A stretch of DNA of 64,000 nt, from NCBI GenBank assembly GCA_007258455.2, contig VDFB02254908.1, positions 1 to 64,000 of the forward strand, read 5' to 3'. Under the pieces are notes generated by a model that was given only the letters and a program-made list of their open reading frames with translations, had not been told where the DNA came from and did no database searches. Source of the stretch: Sequoia sempervirens. Lineage: Eukaryota > Streptophyta > Pinopsida > Cupressales > Cupressaceae. The number at the start of each line of letters is the position of its first letter. The stretch's first letter is position 1. Both the position numbers and the translations under genes were made by a program. Positions 22,620 through 34,652 of this stretch are shown piece after piece.

Positions 22620-23075
22620 AATATGACTGAATTTTGCATTACATTTGGATTTGATGTTTATAATTGTGCAGGTACCTACAAGAAATGAAGTTAATACATG
22701 TATCTGTAGGGGAGTGTGTGGAAGACTGCATTTCAAATTTCATGTCATGTAAAGCACCATGTATTTATTAAAATAATATGTAATGAGGTGGCACCTTTTG
22801 CAAGTGAGGGTATTTGTTACAATAAAAGTTTTAAATTAATTGTAAATGATATGACTGAATTTTGCATTATATTTGGATTTGATGTTTATAATTGTGCAGG
22901 TACCTACAAGAAATGAAGATAATACATGTATCTGTAGGGGAGTGTGTGGAAGACTGCATTTCAAATCTCATGTCATGTAAAGCACCATGTATTTATTAAA
23001 ATAATATGTAATGAGGTGGCACCTTTTGCAAGTGGGGGTATTTGTAACAATAAAAGTTTTAAATTAATTGTAAAT
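22620..23075. repeat. 228-bp tandem duplication
   Basis: Two units (22620-22847 and 22848-23075) share atgactgaattttgcatta, gcaggtacctacaagaaatg, gagtgtgtggaagactgcat and gaggtggcaccttttgcaag. Only a handful of bases differ, so it is a recent duplication. Frames inside it are not conserved proteins. Confidence 0.9.
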
Positions 23076-23616
23076 AAGCCATTTTCTTTGCAAGTTGACT
23101 TGAATTATAAATGCAAATGCATGTTTAACTATCTATCTACATTGATCAGTTACACATTGTGTTATGAGTAACCATTGATGTTTTTGCAATTTTTTATTTG
23201 ATAAAATAAAGTTTTTTAATGGATCAAAGTGATTTTTTTGAGAAATGGAATAAGCATGAAATGAACGGTAATTGAATGGGGGCTGGTGGGACATCTCCCC
23301 TATAATATTTTATATTTTATATTTTATTTTAAAATATAATTTGTTTTATTTAAATATTCAATGTTTGATACACGTGCATTCTTCTTATATCTCTATTTAA
23401 TATTTGTCACATATGCCTAAAACCTTTTGCGCTTCCTTCCCATGAAGCAAAGCTTCGTGATAGACAGAATCACAGCCACACGCTATTCTTGTGGTGATCT
23501 GGGCAGTTGAAAAAGCTAGAAGCGTATTATTTTCCAAGACAGAATCACAGCTTGTTGGTGCAGTTAGTTGTTTCTCTCACAGTCTAAGCAAACTTGTTTG
23601 CGTTAATGAGGAAGGG
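23076..23616. other. Intergenic DNA left of the solo LTR
   Basis: No gene or repeat border recognised; there is a short TATTTTATATTTTATATTTT simple-sequence patch near 23310. Confidence 0.4.
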
Positions 23617-24022
23617 ATTATTGTTGGAATGTAATTTCTCCCACGTGCTCTAGCAATTGGAACAAAACTGATGTTTGCTGTCCATCGGTTAATGTTTTTT
23701 GCTCAGTCCACTCTCCACGTCTCCAGAGTCACTTCCACTTTTACAAGCAGTTGAAACTAAACTAAGAGTTTTGTCCATTCCTTGTCAAGCTGTTAGTTCT
23801 GTTTGCTAGAGTTTAGTTAGTCTATCCTCCACCTGTTCTCTAGGTTTTATATATCGGTTATGTTTTAGAATCCTATTTTGTTATGTTCTCTTAAATATCT
23901 ACAGACTCGTATGTTTGAAGTCCTCTATAAATAGAGAGACATTGTAAACGTTTTAATATGTCAATAAAATTTGCTTCTGTATGTTGTAGCATCCGAATTA
24001 CTTTCTCTCCATTTACAATTAT
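23617..24022 (+). mobile_element. Copia-type solo LTR with target-site duplication
   Basis: The 396-bp LTR (23622-24017) starts TGTTGGAATG and ends TTTACA, and is flanked on both sides by ATTAT (23617-23621 and 24018-24022), a perfect 5-bp target-site duplication. Inside are CTATAAATAGAGAG at about 23933 (TATA box) and AATAAA at about 23963 (polyadenylation signal), giving plus orientation. No internal region remains, so the element was lost by LTR-LTR recombination. The TGTTGGAAT start is typical of Ty1/copia LTRs; the superfamily call is therefore probable, not certain. Confidence 0.85.
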
Positions 24023-24735
24023 AATAAACATGGGACAATTACAACTTCAGAATCGAGGTGAGTAAAAGTGTGTGAAATTCATAGCCTATGCACAAACATA
24101 GTTTTTGTTACAATAACTAGAACAATTACCAACATATACAGTTACCTGCACTAGCAATTGCATGCCTTGGCTCTTTTAACTTCGAACAAGTGCAGCTTTC
24201 AATAGGAATAAGCGACAGGCATAAGCGACATACGCTCCAGACCAACTTATGCTCATAAGCTGTTTGAGGGCGCTTTTGCCATTCGAGAAAGTCTCTGCAC
24301 GCCGCGCAGCCCAAACAGAGAATGGAGGTCGCTGAGGCAAAATGAATAAACTGTTCAAATTTAAATTTCGTTGAAACAGTGGAAAAGTCAGGCGGGTTTG
24401 AAATTCAATTTAGGCACGTTGGAAATTTATAACAGCAGATGGCTTTTGGAATTTGCTGCAGACTAAGTTTGCTAGCTACAGACAGTACGGCCCTAACTTG
24501 GAATTCACTGCCGAGTTACAACAAAATCTGTAAGACTATGCATGAGCCATCGGATGAACATAGCATAGTCATTGCCGGACGAACACATCGTAACCTCAAC
24601 AGAAAACAGAAAAAAGGAAGAAGTTAGTGTGTGATACTTAAGCCCAGCTTTCAAACAGTGGCTTCTTTCAAACAACTCGTAAAACAACCGCAGCCTTCTA
24701 TACTTCTGGTAATCTCCCTCAATCTTCATGTCTAA
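24023..24735. other. DNA between solo LTR and minus-strand Copia LTR
   Basis: The right part (from about 24735 leftwards) should be the start of the internal region of the minus-strand Copia-type element, but no gag frame with recognisable motifs was found. The element is truncated, with its left border somewhere in this stretch. Confidence 0.4.
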
Positions 24736-24746
24736 CTCTGATACCA
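24736..24746 (-). promoter_or_regulatory. Primer-binding site, initiator tRNA-Met type
   Basis: On the minus strand the sequence next to the LTR end reads TGGTATCAGAG, the complement of the 3' end of initiator tRNA-Met used by most plant Copia elements. It lies two bases from the LTR end at 24749. Confidence 0.85.
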
Positions 24747-24748
24747 AT

Positions 24749-25217
24749 TGTAGGATCGCAGGGAGATAACAATATGCAGAAAAGAAATAACAGAGTGTGT
24801 TGCAGCAAGATATAATCTTTATTGATGAAAACGCCATTACAAATATACAGGAGTATAACTCTAAAGAGTGTTTCCTGCTAAGATCTGCGATACAGATTAC
24901 TATCTGTTATTTCTTTACAACTCAAGGCACCTCTATTTATAATTGCAGAATGGTGGTTCAACATACAGTCGGTGCTCAAGGCGGTGACTCTAAGATAAGT
25001 ACAAAATATCCTGCGTGAAGTATAACAGCTGTAGCAGACAAACGGGATCAGATAAGACTCCATCAGATTGCAGGTGGTGGGGTTAAGACAGTCTTCAAGT
25101 GGCGGTGAAGAGATTAGTTTGTCACCTTGCATTGAGGCGGTGGAAAACACAGTCTGACAACCTTACCTTCGCTAGATCTCCAAATTAGATTATGTTGTAT
25201 TATGGTTGGAACCAACA
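24749..25217 (-). repeat. 5' LTR of a truncated Copia-type element, minus strand
   Basis: On the minus strand it begins TGTTGGTTCC (25217) and ends CGATCCTACA (24749), 469 bp, followed by the tRNA-Met primer site. A TATA box (AATTATAAATAGAGG) lies near 24940. No second copy, polymerase or 3' LTR occurs to the left, so only the 5' end of the element survives. Confidence 0.8.
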
Positions 25218-26756
25218 GTTCTCCGAGTAGCTTTAATTTTCTATTTTAGGCTAACTCACATTTTTGATGACATTAAGTTGCATAAAAGATTGCCTCCACA
25301 CTTCGATTTGGATTTAAAATTGAACAATATCTTGTGCGAGTGTGAGTGGGGACATTGTCGCGTATATTCTCTCTTTTTGTTGCCATCAAAGATTGATCGA
25401 GTCACAGATTTTGTCTTTACTCACTTTTGTTTATCCTAGAGGGCTTGTCTTGGGGAAAAAGTACTCACCCAAGGGAACGACTCAACTGGTAGCACTCTAA
25501 AGCCAAGAGTATTTCCAACCAGGATATAAATATGGGTATTGGAGTAAACGCCAGTATCATGCGGTTGGCTCTGACGAGATGGATCTGAAAGTGGACTCTC
25601 GCCATATGGGTCAATCTCCATGAACGGAAAGTCTGAACTAAAACCCTTGTTTGTAGTGGCCTATTAACTCATTCATCGAGTTTATCAAAGTGGTGCATTG
25701 GAACTTAGATTCCAAGAAGTTACTTGCCATGTCCAATCTTGGTTAAAGTATAGAGGTTAAGACTTCATTCTTAACATACCTTTATACTCTGTCCTTGGTT
25801 GCATGTAAAATCATCTCTTCTACAAAGGGCATGAGGCAAGCCCACTAAGAAAAATGTACCAATTGAGCTAGGACATCATATTGCTTGTGGTTTGAAAACA
25901 CAGTGCTTGTATCCAAAATATCAAAACCAACATTCAACGAATCATCAAAATTGCAAACCCTTTTAGGAGAGGCAAATATCCTTGAACAAATTCACATGTT
26001 ATTGCTTTCCCTTGGGATTCATATCCTTAGAGGCTTCTAAAATTTTTGGTTTCATCTCAATATGCTCCTACTGAGGTCAACAATAGGTAACTTTTGCCTC
26101 AAATTTCTTTGGTTTCTGTATAATACACTTTGCGGGATAAGGGGAAAGTTGAGACATTAGACATCTAGATTCAAAATCTAATCAAGAGCGTGTTTGTGGT
26201 AAAAAGAATTCATTAAGCAAAAATTGAATCAATTGGACCCCACATATGTGCTTGGCATATTTTGGTCGTATGATTTTCATGCAAACATTGATCTTTTGAT
26301 TTTGAAGTACTTTTATAGAAAGGCATGTTCTTCACTATCTTGGTCTAGTAAACAAGTCCTTCTTAGGTTCATTTAGTTAGGAGTATGGGAATGCATCCTT
26401 TGTCATACCTCTAATTAAATCAGTAATCCTTTGAACAAGTTCATCCTAAGATAACATTTTACATCTTAGGGTTTACAAGTTCATTACCCAAATCAAACCA
26501 ATCAAAATCAAACCCTAAGTCTAGCATTGATCCAAAATTCCTAAACGTTCAACACTCATATCACTTCCCCTTTTCATCCTTCATCTCGTCATTGGTCCTA
26601 AGAACCTTATAGGTCACTTTTGCAACAAGGTCAAAACACAAGAGGAACATGGAATATAAACTTGATCCATACATCATGAGTAATTCAAATCAACTAAGCT
26701 ATCAAAGCCTTACAACACCGATTGATTATTAACACTCACATCTATACAATTCATAC
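25218..26756 (+). other. Leader or flank of the family-2 element; 5' border not found
   Basis: No gene is recognised. Some of this must be the 5' leader of the family-2 element whose frame starts at 26757, but neither its 5' LTR (compare 44279-45297) nor its primer site (compare 58916-58932) is present. The 5' end is therefore truncated somewhere between about 25.2 and 26.4 kb. Confidence 0.4.
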
Positions 26757-29700
26757 ATGGGATCATTACCTTCTACAAATATCAATGGCACAACAAGTGT
26801 GAGTATGCCCAAATCAAAGATTGGAACACATTTGCCGATGTTAGATCTAAATCCAAACCTACAAGTCTATCAACCAAAAACCCAATGCATGAGCCTTCAA
26901 ACGAACAACATCATCCCACCAAATCCCTACATGCCAAACAAGAATGTACCAAGTACAATTTTTCCAAACATGAATCTGGAAAACTTTGGGATAAATATGT
27001 TTGCAAATTATACAAATATTGTTCAAAGTCCAAACATGATGATAACGACTCCATGTATTAATCTAAGTCAAGGTAACACCATGCAAAATCAAAGTTACCT
27101 AAATCAAGGCAATGTGATCCCCAACATCAACAATGTTCAAATTCAACCTATCATGCCAAATCTAAACATCATCCCAAATCAGAACAATGTCCAAAATCAA
27201 TTTGTCCATGATCCCATTCAAAAACCACAAGTATGCATCCCAAATCTACTTGAACAAAACCCAAATCAACTATATCAAAGGAATCAAAATCAAAATCAAG
27301 ATCAAATTGCTACACTTACCAAAATAGTTGAGTCATTGCACGAAGAGACATGTCCACCACCATTACCCATATCAACATCATTCCTTGGTTTAGGGCTTCC
27401 CCCTTTACCTAGCACCAATCACTCCATCCAAATCGATCCACCTAACACCAATCAAGCCATCACATCAAATCCTTTGAATATACCATCGATATTGCACCAA
27501 CAAATGGTATCTAATCAAATGAAAACATCAATCTTGAAAAAGAAAAACATGATCTCCCAAGGACCTATCACCTTGGTCATTCTGACCATTCCTATCACCT
27601 CGATCACTCCATCCACCCCTATCACACCCATCATATCTCAAACCCTCACCCTCATGATCACTCCAAGCATATCTCAACCACTTGTCACTGCATCCAACAC
27701 AATTCTGAATCCACCACCACTACCACCAAAATGAAACGTAGCAATATAATATAACATTGCGCTAAAAGCTCACTGGGCCTACCAAAAGGCCATTCAACAA
27801 TATCTGGCCATGCAACAAGCAACATGAGCTCAACAAGTGCAACAAGCCTCTCAAGTTGCCCAAGCCTCTCAAGCTGCCCAACAAACACAAGCACAAACAC
27901 AAAAAATGATAACTATTGGGGATAACGATGAACATTCAACCACTATTGATAGCATTGACAATCTCCCCACCATAATGGCTAAAATCAATGATCGGGATAT
28001 ATCCATCAAAGAGCACATCGAAGATGTTTCTATCTCGTCCGAAGATCAAATCAACATATGTCAAGAGTCACTTTTCAATCATGATCAAAATCCACCAACC
28101 AACAATGATCCAATTCAAGAAATGTCAACATCATTTGACCCTTTGGTTGAAGACATTAGAAATCCCTCCACCACAATTGTTGAAAAAAATGATCAAGATT
28201 TCTCCATTGATGAGCACATTGAAAATGTTTTTACACCATCTGATGATCAACTCACCATACATTAAGAGCCACTTTTTAGTGATCTATTTCAAGGAGTGTT
28301 AGGATTGTTTGTTCCTATCGACATAATGCATGATTCATTGACCTATGATCATGTTGAAAATGTCTCTACATCGCCTCATGAGTTAGAGGAAATATCTCAA
28401 GAATTTATTCCAAAGAAAGATCAAAATCTTCCACTAAAGTTTAGCAATGGTCCTTTCCAAGACATGTTGACCCTCTTCGACCTCATGGTTACAGATACTG
28501 AAGGAACCCTGAACTTGACACTTGAGGATAATGAACCACTTACCATGTCTAATGACAACATCCAAGAACCTTTTGTAAACAATCCATTCTTTGAAACTGA
28601 TCCATGTCAAGAACTTGATCCAAAGCATGTCGAAAGCAACTCCAAAATCATTCAAGATCAAGAATTTGTATCTTCAAGATACTACAATAATCTAATGGAC
28701 ACTCTCCTATCTATGCAAAATTATCATATCTATGAAGCACATACTCCTCCATCTACCCATGAGGTGCTTTTTATGGATGGACACGTAGAATATTTTCATT
28801 CAGAATAGGATTCCTTTACTCCTAATATTATTAAACAGAAAGAGAAAGTTATTGATTCCTATAGCCAAATAGACTTGCCAACATCAGGATCAAATATATC
28901 CAAAATTCAGACTAACGACATCATGAATAAACATATTCAGTATTATCCACTCAAGGAAACGAGCCAGATAGAATAGTATATTCTGAATTCAGTAGAGCAT
29001 CCAATCAAAATAACATCATTTGCAATGGTCATTTATTAGAGAATGCAAGAGCTCTTGGAACAGGTAGAATCAAAGCATGAAGGTATTACTTCCACAATAC
29101 TGGGGGTAACTTCATCTCAAGCAAACGTCAACATAGGGAGCACAAAGAATCCTTATGATGAAACTGATGCCAATACTACAACCAACCACGTCATGAATCT
29201 TCATCCACCCATCACCCCATCCATGAATTGGGACCAACATCAAAAAGAATATTTGAATCAAATTATGAAGAACGTTATCAAATCAAAAGAAGCTAAGAAG
29301 CATAATGGACAAATCAAATACAAATGGATACCAAAGAATACAAAGAAAGATCATCCCTATCAAACTCCATCAGTCAAAGAAACTATGGGGAAAAATAAAA
29401 AAGGGAAAAGTATCCATCAAGGATGTCCACAAAAGCAAAAGCAGGCTTTTCAAGCAGCGTACAAAGTATATCAAGCAGTTGGTCCTAATTCCATGCACAC
29501 TTTCGTATCCACCAATCATTGCTCATCTTCCCAAGTTTGGAGAGTCAAAGGTTCCAAATTGTCAAATGATCCATCTCCTATCCCTAAATACACTCCATCC
29601 ATGCCTCCACGCATGATATCCAGCTCTCACATTGACCATGTATTGGCAACGACCCTTCATCATAAGGATTTAGAAGGCACTCTATCGCGATGTGCGCACA

Positions 29701-29783
29701 AAGACAAAGTCAACTCTGGTATCAACGAAGTAGATCATGAATCTCAAAAGTTGTATTCAAGTGCATATATCTTAGCGAAATAG
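26757..29783 (+). pseudogene. Long degenerate frame of family-2 element, no recognised domain
   Basis: A single frame of about 1008 codons runs from ATG 26757 to TAG 29781-29783, broken only by in-frame stops, for example at 27732, 28263 and 28806. The N-terminal third is Asn/Gln/Pro/Ile-rich, followed by a Gln/Ala run (QQASQVAQASQAAQQTQA). The centre is acidic with three loosely repeated units of about 65 residues (EHIEDVSISSEDQ, EHIENVFTPSDDQ, DHVENVSTSPHE), and the C-terminal part is Lys-rich (KKHNGQIKYKWIPKNTKK). No zinc knuckle, protease or polymerase motif is seen. By position it takes the place of gag, but I cannot assign it to a family. That the frame persists with stops but without frameshifts argues that it once was translated. 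Confidence 0.5.
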
Positions 29784-30821
29784 CTTCTTCAAATAGGATA
29801 TCGATGGCACATTATGACATGGGCATCTACATCAACACCACCAGGTGGTTTAGAATGAGCTTAAAAATCTTTCAAAAAAATCAAAACAAATTAGAAAAAT
29901 GATTGAAAACAGTAAAGAAAAAAATCATCTTCTAATGAGCGGCGCTTTGGGCAAGACCATGATGAAAACCTAGCAAACAGGTGTCATGTGTGGAATTGAG
30001 AATCTACATGTGCCAGTTCAGGTGAAAGCGTCTCATCCCATCCATAATAAAATCCAACATTTCATCCCATCGATAATAAAATCCAGCATTCCTTCCTATC
30101 CATAATAAAGCCAACACTCCATCCATCTCATCCATAATAAATCCATTCATCTGTGAACCGTTTATCCAATCCATTTTAATTCATCTGCATCCCTCATCCA
30201 AGTTATCTTGATCTTGATGAAAGTTTCAGGCACACTTTTCACTTGCTTATGATAAACATCTTGACATGGGTCATTTTTTTATCCTATCCTATCCAATGTG
30301 ATATGAGCCATGAAGCATTATCCAATAAAGCATTCCTCCATTCCAACACCCTATCTTATCGCAAGATAATCCTTCAAATCATTTGCATGCGTACCATATC
30401 CATCCATCCATACACCTATACGAGCATCCACCCATCGCACTCCATACATTGCTTGACATTGGGGGTAGATATGTACATCTTGCTTCGAGAATAAATCTTG
30501 ATCTATATCCTCCAACTTATGTGGTGATACGAACATTGACAAACATGAAATCAAATTGGTCAAGCATTTGTAATCCAAAATTTGAATCACTAGCCCATGG
30601 CATATTTTGATGAACAAACATTCCTTATCAAGCTTCATCTTTCATCGAACATTAATCCAAGTAATCACTATTAGTCGTATCTAACACATCCTTCAACATC
30701 GCATCAAATAATTCAAAACATCCTTTGTTCAAAACCAAGCTTCAACAATCCTGATCAATCGAATCCAATCAATCCATAATATTGGGATATCCTTCCCAAT
30801 CATTGTGTTGCTTAACACTAT

Positions 30822-31066
30822 CCTTGCATTGTTGTACATCCTCAACAATCTTATCATCATCAATCCTGATCAATCAATCCTTGCATTGTTGTGCATCCTC
30901 GAACAATGTTATCATCATCAATCATGATCAATCAACCCTTGCATTATTGTGCATCCTCAGCAATGTTATCATCATCAATCCTAATCAATCAAATCTTTGC
31001 ATTGTTGTGTATCCTCAACAATGTTATCATCATCATCAATCCATCGATTCGATCAATCAACCTTAG
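30822..31066. repeat. Minisatellite, four units of about 58 bp
   Basis: Units contain ttgcattgttgtgcatcctc and aatgttatcatcatcaatc, beginning at about 30822, 30881, 30939 and 30997. They lie in the 3' non-coding part of the family-2 element, as do the short ccataataaa repeats at about 30030-30140. Confidence 0.8.
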
Positions 31067-31204
31067 CTTGATTTTCAACAAAATCCAAAATGGACATGTC
31101 CATATCCAAACCATCAAAATCATGTGAAAATTTCAAAAACATCCAAAACATCGCAAAATCCAAAAACACTCATAAAAATTAGAAAATATCAAAAACATGG
31201 TATC

Positions 31205-31268
31205 TAAACTACGTCGTCTCTCAACTTTAACGTAGGCAAGGCTAATCTTTGATTAGCCCCCAAGACAC
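31205..31268 (+). repeat. Tat-like 3' non-coding motif
   Basis: The block taaactacgtcgtctc ... aacgtaggcaaggc ... ttagcccccaagacac is similar to the two blocks at 10409-10477 and 10547-10617. It is surrounded by the same kind of aaaatccaaaaacat repeats, which ties the two elements to one wider group. Confidence 0.6.
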
Positions 31269-31726
31269 AAAATCCAAAAACATTCAAAAGACATCAAAAT
31301 TCAAAAACATTCAAAAAAACACAAAAATCCAAAAACATCTGAAATCACAACAAAATCCAAAAACATTCATAAAATTTTAGAAAATCCCAAAACATCACAA
31401 AAATAAAAAATCAAAACATTTGAAAAATCTCAAAAAATACCAAAAACAGCCTCAAAATATTTCAAAACATCAAAAACATCCAAATATTTGAAAAAAATCA
31501 ATCTGTCTCATCTCGCTTGCACCCACAATAATCAATCATCCATAATAAACTGATCGTCACCTTCATCCTTTGGAAAAACAAATAGAAATAAGTACAACAA
31601 TCATCAAAAGCAAGCTTCAAATGCAAAATCAAAATCAACAAACCGTTAAATGCAAAATCAAACTCTTGATCATTTTAAAACATGTCAATCAACCTTGTAT
31701 CAACAACCTATCTATCAACTTATAAA

Positions 31727-31731
31727 ACCAT
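31727..31731. repeat. Target-site duplication of element A, left
   Basis: ACCAT here equals ACCAT at 43176-43180. Confidence 0.9.
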
Positions 31732-33046
31732 TGATGAGCTTAAAATATGCTCATAATTTGGATGTTATGATAAACTCTTAATGTCTTTACTTTTGTTATT
31801 TCATGGCTGTTTAAACATTGTTGAAACCTTTTATGGGGATATCCTGTAGCATAATACTTTCATATTCCTGCAGCTCATGGTGTTGACTTGATTGCATTTA
31901 TTGCCCAATTGACTCCCTAAAATGGCTGGTATATCGTATACAGTTTTTGAATGATGAAATAGATTTAAAATGTGTGATTAATGAATAGATATCGTGTATG
32001 TGCCATACACCTTTTCTTTTGCATATGTTACCTTTTGTTTCACAGGTTGTTGAAGAATGATCGAGTCAAGCACAGCTGATCTCGGCCTTGCAGTAAAATC
32101 CATTTCCTGCACGACTTCGAGGAAGCTCCGGTGAAGACTCTTTGACCGAAACTATGGGAAAGAATTTTAATGACAGTCAATCTGGAAAAAGTGGAGCACT
32201 ATATTTTCTCCAAATTGGGTTGAATGCATAAATTCATTATGAAGTCTGTTCCTTGATTCGAGGATATACTTTACTTCCTCATCTTTCTTTGATAGGGTTA
32301 GTTAGTTGCCCTCCTGTTTATAAATAAAGTTCTCCTCCTGCGCGAGAGAGACAGAAGAGAGCATAGTTAGAATGAGTAAGAGATGATAGTTAGTAAGTTA
32401 GAAGCATAGTAATAGTAGATATCATGTAAGAGTCAGTATGATAGTGAGAAACAGAATTTGTATGATCAAAGACAAAGTTTATTGTTAGTTTCCATATCAA
32501 TAAAGCAATGTATACCATTCTGTTTTCATGAATAAAGTTCGATGAAGTTCTGAGTTTAGCATCTGTGTAATCGGTAGATGCTTGCTAAGGGGGCCCACTT
32601 AGTAAGTATCTGTAGCTAGTTAGTTAGTTGTTATTTTCTGTTGATCTTCAGATTAGCTTTCATCTTTGAAGTTTTCATACAAACTCAGTCTTATAGTGCT
32701 CCTGCAGCATAGAGAGTCCATCCCTGTGACTATTCCTGCAGCATAAGGCCGGTTCATAGTTTGTGTTTCAGTCGTAGTTGTTATGGTTTCTATCATAGTT
32801 GAGTTAAAGAATTTTGTATTACCATTCTGTGGCTTAAATAGAATTTCTTTCCAGTATTATTTATGCTAAGATTTGACTGAAACTAGTTCCTAGTGCATAT
32901 ATTTTGCCACGCCATTTAAAGTCTACGTCCCCTAGTTTGACAAGTAAAATGAACGTCCATAGAAAGATATAATTCACCTGTTGGAATGTCCAATTCCTAG
33001 GAAAGGTTTTACTGTGATTTTCATATCCTTTTGTGGGTGCGAGCCA
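31732..33046 (+). repeat. 5' LTR of element A
   Basis: 1315 bp, TGATGAGC...GAGCCA, direct repeat of 41857-43175. By eye it is roughly 95-97 percent identical over the first 300 bp. It holds TTTATAAATAAAG at 32317-32329 (TATA box) and AATAAA at 32499 (polyadenylation signal). Confidence 0.92.
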
Positions 33047-33050
33047 TTTT

Positions 33051-33071
33051 TGGTGCCATTGTCGGGGATGG
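33051..33071 (+). promoter_or_regulatory. Primer-binding site of element A, tRNA-Asp-like
   Basis: TGGTGCCATTGTCGGGGAT starts four bases after the LTR and matches the complement of the plant tRNA-Asp 3' end (TGGCGCCGTTGCCGGGGAT) at 16 of 19 positions. All three differences are C-to-T or G-to-A changes. Confidence 0.8.
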
Positions 33072-33170
33072 CGTCTAGCTAGGAGTCTGTTAGAAGTCAT
33101 TTTCAGCATTAGATTTAGTCTGTTAGTCAAAAAATTTCAAAAATTTTCAAGCCACCACTCACCATATTGC

Positions 33171-33860
33171 ATGCATAGGAGAAGAAGAGACGCACTGGGA
33201 AGGTTCCTCCCTGAAAATCTATTTATTGAACTACCATTTGACCCAGCTGATAACGAACCTGAGGAAAATCCATTCGCTCTGTTATTCCAGCAACCAGACA
33301 TGGCAAATAATCCACCTAATAATCTGCCTCCTGCATTTGAGTTTCCCATTGTTCCCCAACAAGATACCGACAATCTTAAAAACATTCCCTCTTCCTTGCT
33401 TCCAAAGTTTTATGGCTTGGTTATAGAGGATCTAGAAACTTTTCTATTTGAATTTGATGTCCTCTGTCGCAGTTATGACTACAACACAAATGCTCATAAA
33501 CTGAAGTTATTTCCTTCCACCTTGAAGGAAGGAGCTCTCAGGTGGTTCATGAGTCTGGGAAGAGGCGTTGTAGATAGTTGGGCAGCCATGCAGACGAAAT
33601 TCCTTGAAAAGTATAAGAAATATTGTAAGAGTGCCAGCAAAGGTGATGACATATTCTGAATTCAGCAGAAGGAGGATGAAAGTCTGGAAGATTATATTTC
33701 CAGGTTTTTGTTTTCACTAAAAAGGAACTCAAACCATACTCTCAACGAAGACTCTCAGAAACTACTCTTTCTAAGGGAATCAGTGATGCCTGTATAGCCT
33801 GGACCTAATGGGAGGAGGTGATATAACTCAACTGCCTTGGGATGATATAAAGAAAATATG
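33171..33860 (+). pseudogene. gag: Element A gag, capsid part
   Basis: The likely start is ATG 33171 (MHRRRRDALGRFLPENLF), since the earlier ATG at 33033 lies inside the LTR. The retrotransposon Gag domain is seen in LPKFYGL, FLFEFDVLCRSYDY and LKEGALRWFMSLGRG, continuing to DYISRFLFSLKRNSNHTL. A CGA-to-TGA stop at 33657-33659 (element B has AGA) and one-base deletions near 33778 break the frame. The protein would form the cytoplasmic virus-like particle. Confidence 0.85.
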
Positions 33861-34065
33861 TCTTAACTACTCTTGAGCAATAGTTAAGAAAGGTCGAGGT
33901 CATCATGCTATAGTGGGGAAGTCTTCTTTGGTGGAGTTTCCCGGATGGAGATCACAAATTTGCTATCTGATTTCAAGCAGGACATCATTAATAATATGGC
34001 TACACAACTGGACACTATGCAAGCTCAAAGAAACATGCAGAAGCTGAGGTAGTTTTGGCCGAGTT

Positions 34066-34500
34066 CTATCCATACTGTAGACAGAAGAAGCATGATTGCA
34101 GATGCAAGATGGTGGCTAATTTGGAAGCTAGGCAACTGCCCTCGACTTTAAACCAGTAGAAGGTGATGATGATCAAGTGTTCTTTGTTGCACAAAGGAGA
34201 CCATGGGCCCAAAGACAAGGTATGCCTCAAGACCCTTTAACTTTTGGTAATCCTTATTCTGGCTATAATAACCAATGGCAACATGCATATGGACCACCAC
34301 CACCCTGGAATCTGCCTCAACCAAATTGGCCTAATTATCAGAACCCACAATGGCAATCTCCTCAAGGAGGTTGGCAGCAGCCACAAGGGCAATGGACCCC
34401 ACCTTCAGGAAATTGGCAACAAAATCCTCAATGGAGAGGTCCTCAGCAATGGCAAAACCAGTCTCCTGGATTCCTGCAGCTTCCACAACCACAACAATAG
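34066..34500 (+). pseudogene. gag: Element A gag, C-terminal region
   Basis: It begins with a Cys/His cluster AEFYPYCRQKKHDCRCKMVAN, shared with element B as HDCRCKMVAN. This may be a nucleocapsid finger but is not a standard CCHC knuckle. It then has the conserved VFFVAQRRPWA and a repetitive Trp/Gln/Pro-rich tail (WQSPQGGWQQPQGQW) up to a TAG at 34498-34500. It is in a different frame from the capsid part because of deletions. An RNA-binding role is inferred from position and composition. Confidence 0.65.
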
Positions 34501-34652
34501 GCCCTCATGCCACCTCCTGTAGCAACTGCCACAAATCCTGGCCCTCCGAAGAAAATGCCTATGCCTGCCCAGCCGTTGCCCAATCCCAATAATAAGCAAT
34601 AGCAGCAGCCACAGCAATCTACATATCTTGCTGAAGCCAACCAATATCAAGC

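Noticed and set aside
25470..25560. tRNA-like look of a segment with actcaactggtagcactc
   Set aside because: No cloverleaf could be formed, and A-box and B-box do not fit.
34350..34650. Several overlapping frames on both strands
   Set aside because: They are shadows of the Trp/Gln/Pro-rich Gag tail.
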